Shown: one piece after another, positions 7,636 through 7,960 of the stretch | Numbering within the stretch: the stretch's first letter is position 1 | How the letters are laid out: every line of letters starts with the position of its first letter | NCBI GenBank assembly: GCA_030524065.1 | Contig: JAUNHF010000073.1 | Location: 1-7,960, forward strand | From: Deinococcus sp. | GTDB lineage: Bacteria; Deinococcota; Deinococci; Deinococcales; Deinococcaceae | Direction of reading: 5' to 3' | Length of the DNA: 7,960 bases | Program-made: the position numbers and the translations under genes | The notes under the pieces: generated by a model | Databases searched by the model: none | The model's input: the letters and a program-made list of their open reading frames with translations, nothing else | What the model was told of the DNA's origin: nothing

Positions 7636-7738
7636 GGTGTCAGCACAGCAGCCGGCGGGCGGCCAGAGTGGGTCCCACCGCCGCCATCACAGAGTCCCCC
7701 CGCGCGCCGCGCCTTTTTGACCCCCTTTGAGGAGAACT

Positions 7739-7960
7739 ATGGAATACCGCAACATCGCCATCATCGCCCACGTGGACCACGGCAAGACCACCCTGGTGGA
7801 CGGGCTACTCAAGCAGACCCTGGAACTCAAGCACGGCGAAGAAATCGCCGAGCGTGCCATGGACTCCAACGACATTGAGCGCGAGCGTGGCATCACCATT
7901 CTGGCGAAGAACACGGCCGTTGAGTACCAAGGCATCAAGATCAACATCGTGGACACCCCC
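7739..7960 (+). CDS. typA: Translational GTPase TypA/BipA, N-terminal 74 residues
   Basis: Partial at the window end; the frame is open to base 7960. TypA/BipA is a ribosome-binding GTPase of the EF-G family, linked to 50S assembly and to growth under cold and other stress. Visible are the G1 loop AHVDHGKT (10-17), the family's [20 protein letters not shown] (44-63) containing the G2/switch I Thr53, and the beginning of G3, DTP (72-74). The combination [18 protein letters not shown] distinguishes TypA from EF-G and LepA. The ATG at 7739 has GAGGAG ending 4 bases upstream, an ordinary Shine-Dalgarno start unlike aroC, comF, hsp20 and miaA. Expression may be subject to the upstream terminator. 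Confidence 0.97.
   Translation, partial: MEYRNIAIIAHVDHGKTTLVDGLLKQTLELKHGEEIAERAMDSNDIERERGITILAKNTAVEYQGIKINIVDTP

Larger units (their letters stand above)
7425..7738 (+). other. Non-coding region upstream of typA
   Basis: A 314-base stretch with no convincing protein gene. From left to right it holds a direct repeat AGCTGACG (7436-7443 and 7515-7522) of unknown meaning, a -10-like TACACT (7555-7560), a strong intrinsic terminator (7574-7635), a second copy of the terminator's 3' heptamer (GGCGGGC, 7654-7660), and a short hairpin GTGG-GTC-CCAC (7668-7678). A GC-rich run precedes TTTTT at 7714-7718, and the typA Shine-Dalgarno sequence is GAGGAG (7729-7734). Between 7637 and 7737 no TA dinucleotide occurs, so no ordinary -10 box is available there. 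Confidence 0.6.

Overview
The window looks like a chromosomal housekeeping segment from a Deinococcus-type bacterium. The evidence is high G+C coding sequence, a type IV pilus-type secretin directly upstream of aroC, natural-transformation genes (secretin, comF), and several start codons lying only 5-6 bases after a TANNNT -10 box, the leaderless promoter style common in Deinococcus. The genus is inferred from family resemblance and layout; no species is assigned. I see no mobile element, CRISPR array, tRNA or rRNA.

Layout. (1) 1-447: C-terminal end of a PilQ-like secretin, closed by a compact terminator. (2) 538-1689: aroC, the last step of the shikimate pathway. (3) 1724-2164 (minus) and 2188-2844 (plus): rlmH and comF, transcribed divergently from a 23-base gap. 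(4) 4097 down to 2853 (minus): a tight three-gene unit of a small Hsp20-type chaperone, an S4 RNA-binding protein (ATGA overlap) and a DUF1684 protein. (5) 4152-5063: miaA with a GTG start, divergent from hsp20. (6) 5288-7424: glgC (ADP-glucose synthesis) followed by a DUF1028 Ntn-hydrolase-like protein with a C-terminal peptidoglycan-binding-like region. (7) 7425-7738: a 314-base non-coding stretch with a promoter-like element and a strong intrinsic terminator. (8) 7739-7960: the start of typA/bipA, cut by the window end.

Functional threads. Three genes concern RNA or ribosome maturation or translation: rlmH (23S rRNA methylation), miaA (tRNA isopentenylation) and typA (ribosome-associated GTPase). 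Two concern DNA uptake: the secretin and comF. The Hsp20/S4/DUF1684 unit may be a small protein-quality and RNA-binding stress operon, but this is inference.

The most interesting non-coding signal is upstream of typA. A 12-bp, single-bulge terminator stem with a run of six T lies between the only promoter-like -10 box and the gene. The 3' arm heptamer of the terminator is repeated 31 bases downstream, and a 7-codon leaderless micro-ORF runs across the 5' arm. Together these fit a transcription-attenuation device, which is untested. A second structured leader precedes glgC. The remaining genes are ordinary members of known families.
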